Below are positions 62,511-64,000 of a DNA stretch of 64,000 nt, one piece after another. The position numbers and the translations under genes are program-made. The stretch is from assembly GCF_040566555.1 (NCBI RefSeq), contig NZ_JBEWYP010000007.1, forward strand, positions 124,001-188,000, in the 5' to 3' direction. Positions within the stretch are counted from its first letter, which is position 1. Each line of letters opens with the position of its first letter. The stretch is from Sediminicola sp040566555 (GTDB lineage Bacteria; Bacteroidota; Bacteroidia; Flavobacteriales; Flavobacteriaceae). A model generated the notes under the pieces. The model was not told where the DNA came from and ran no database searches. It saw nothing but the letters and a program-made list of their open reading frames with translations.

Positions 62511-63329
62511 TTAAATTTTATTTAATTCAATGTAAAACAACCCACCGCCGAAACTGTCTTTTTTAGATTCGGACTTAGCCGTAGTAATATATAAATTCGA
62601 ATGATTATCAAAACAACACGAGGTGACGTTACTGCAAGGTAATTTAAGTTCGTTTAATTTGAAACCATTTAAAGGATTCCATTGAGATACACAACCACCT
62701 CCCCATTCCGCAATCCATAACATACCCTCGTCATCAATACACATTCCATCAGGACTTCCTTCACCTTTAAATTCTATTACGTTTAATTCAAACTCCACAT
62801 CGCCAGTGCTTAAATCATAGGAATACCTTGCTACTTTTTTTGTTGGTGTATCAATAAAATAGAGAAATTTATTATCTAGTGAGAAAGCCAAACCATTAGA
62901 AATTGTTGTATTGCTAATAATGATTTTATATTCACCTTCAAAATATGAAAATACCTTTCCTATATTTTTCTTAATCTCAGGGAACCCCATGGTACCTATA
63001 ATATATCTTCCTAATGGATCTTTGATTCCATCATTATATCGAACTGAATTATCTATATCAATTTGAAAAACAAACTTCTTTTGTAATGTATTAAAGTCAA
63101 CTTCAAAAAACCCATTTTTTGATGCTGCTATGATTTTCTTTCGTTCCAATATAAAAATACAACTGACAGGGGAATCAAGTTTTAAACTTAGAATTTCTTT
63201 GGTTGTTGGATCATAAAAATAAATTAAATAGTCTAAGATTGATACAAAATAGAGGCAATTATTTACTTTATCAAATACAGGTCCTTCTAAAAGTTCGGAA
63301 TTAGAATGAAATATTAAAGTAGGAATCAT
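62511..63329 (-). CDS. SMP-30/gluconolactonase-like beta-propeller protein
   Basis: A 272-residue six-bladed propeller of the SMP-30/LRE family (PF08450). Likely metal ligands are Glu in LLEGPVFD near the N-terminus, Asn in RYNDGIKDPLGRYIIGTMG, Asn in TISNGLAFSLDN and Asp in GSPDGMCIDDEGMLW. No signal peptide is seen, so it is cytoplasmic. Family members are lactonases or related hydrolases. Here it lies 9 bases after the SDR gene, so a dehydrogenase-then-lactonase pair making or modifying a sugar or sugar acid is inferred. Confidence 0.85.
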   Translation of the reverse strand: MIPTLIFHSNSELLEGPVFDKVNNCLYFVSILDYLIYFYDPTTKEILSLKLDSPVSCIFILERKKIIAASKNGFFEVDFNTLQKKFVFQIDIDNSVRYNDGIKDPLGRYIIGTMGFPEIKKNIGKVFSYFEGEYKIIISNTTISNGLAFSLDNKFLYFIDTPTKKVARYSYDLSTGDVEFELNVIEFKGEGSPDGMCIDDEGMLWIAEWGGGCVSQWNPLNGFKLNELKLPCSNVTSCCFDNHSNLYITTAKSESKKDSFGGGLFYIELNKI

Positions 63330-63338
63330 AAATGTTTA

Positions 63339-64000
63339 TTATATATATTCTCCCCCTGTGATTCTTAATAGGGAACCTGTGGTCATTGCAGATTGATCTG
63401 AAATAAAATAGAGTACCGCGGGTATAGGATCAAAACAATTAAGCATCCTGCCCATTGGAATAATGCTAGAGGCTTTGCTTTTCAATTCTGTTTCACTCAT
63501 TCCCTCTTTGGTTCTCAATTCAATTTCCCCTTCAGTGTTTGTCCAGCCCATTACCAAATAATTGGATCTGATACCATGCTTGGCATAATGATGTGCAATA
63601 TGATTTGATAGTGTGTATAGTGCATTCTTAGTAAGTGCATAGGAAGCTCTATCAATTTCACCATAATCCATATGGGCCGACCCAAAGAAAATAATTGAAC
63701 CGGAATTCTGTTTGATCATACTTTTTAAAACATGTTTTAATAAGAAAAATGGCGCCTTGAGGTTCACATTAAATACGCTATCATAGGTAGCTTCTTCTGT
63801 ATCTAGTATCGAGGCTACAGGTGTAATACCGGCATACAAAATCAAGGCATCAATCTTATTAAATCGTTTAATCGTTCCAAGATAAAAATTCTCGATTTCT
63901 TCTATACTATTAAGGTCGAGTTCATGAAAATAGAGCTGGTCATCTGCTTTTAGTGATCTTATAATTTCATTACCCTCAGCAGCTTTTCGTCCACAAAAAG
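63339..64000 (-). CDS. Short-chain dehydrogenase/reductase (5' end beyond window)
   Basis: NAD(P)-dependent oxidoreductase of the classical SDR type. The frame is open to the window end, so the N-terminal glycine motif is missing. Visible parts are FHELDLNSIEEIENF, ALILYAG (the NNAG-type segment), the Ser of FFGSAHMDYG, the catalytic YALTK (YxxxK), a GMSETELKSKASSIIPMGRM loop and the C-terminal GGEYI. The substrate is probably a sugar or polyol precursor for the locus, since an SMP-30-like lactonase follows 9 bases later. It could equally act on a keto-acid; the sequence does not decide. Confidence 0.85.
   Translation of the reverse strand, partial: FCGRKAAEGNEIIRSLKADDQLYFHELDLNSIEEIENFYLGTIKRFNKIDALILYAGITPVASILDTEEATYDSVFNVNLKAPFFLLKHVLKSMIKQNSGSIIFFGSAHMDYGEIDRASYALTKNALYTLSNHIAHHYAKHGIRSNYLVMGWTNTEGEIELRTKEGMSETELKSKASSIIPMGRMLNCFDPIPAVLYFISDQSAMTTGSLLRITGGEYI

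Noticed and set aside
1..64000. CRISPR arrays, prophage, transposase or tRNA/rRNA genes
   Set aside because: Reading the gaps on both strands showed no regularly spaced repeats, no integrase or transposase product and no recognisable tRNA or rRNA sequence. A dedicated search tool was not available.

Overview
The window is a stretch of a Bacteroidota chromosome, most likely a marine-type Flavobacteriaceae. The reasons are: a SusC/SusD pair, many lipoproteins with Bacteroidota lipoboxes, a type IX secretion (T9SS) C-terminal sorting domain on a GH16 enzyme, a BshA bacillithiol enzyme, a bacteroidete NagZ/beta-lactamase-type fusion, AT-rich DNA, and promoter candidates of the Bacteroidota type (TTTG, about 17 bp, TAnnTTTG). 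The genus cannot be fixed from the sequence alone. No rRNA, tRNA, CRISPR array, insertion sequence or integrase was recognised.

Region 1 (2-13842, + strand) is a polysaccharide utilisation locus. It holds a SusC-like transporter (cut by the window edge), a SusD-like lipoprotein, a surface-binding lipoprotein with two LamG-type domains, two tandem GH144-type enzymes, a GH43 enzyme with a discoidin domain, an esterase-like alpha/beta hydrolase and a GH3 beta-glucosidase. GH144 plus GH3 points to beta-1,2-glucan as substrate, perhaps a decorated bacterial glucan.

Region 2 (13868-21438) is a carbohydrate-linked neighbourhood. It has an SBF-like transporter, a second esterase-like lipoprotein, and a three-gene operon of GMC oxidoreductase, gluconate-2-dehydrogenase subunit-3-like Tat lipoprotein and exported TIM-barrel isomerase. 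That operon looks like a periplasmic glycoside 3-oxidation module and is preceded by a 13-bp perfect inverted repeat. A GH130 lipoprotein and a VanX-type dipeptidase follow.

Region 3 (21440-53420) is mostly core and envelope housekeeping: RsmE, DUF4159, an AI-2E family permease, a THUMP-like methyltransferase, a secreted multidomain GH16, TsaD, TamB, PfkA-GapA, a BadF-type kinase, RidA, LptD, an amidase, an MCE protein, a pair of Hdr-like Fe-S proteins, the NagZ/serine-hydrolase fusion, BshA and an OmpA protein. A NodU-type carbamoyltransferase closes it.

Region 4 (53608-64000, all - strand) is an AT-rich surface glycan or glycoconjugate locus that continues past the right edge. In transcription order it holds an SDR (cut), an SMP-30-like beta-propeller, a GT2 with an extra C-terminal Rossmann-like domain, an ATP-grasp ligase, a second GT2, a FemAB/GNAT-like transferase and three tandem paralogous GNAT-fold proteins sharing a C-terminal extension. 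The acyl- or aminoacyl-transferase-rich end of this locus is the least explained part of the window.
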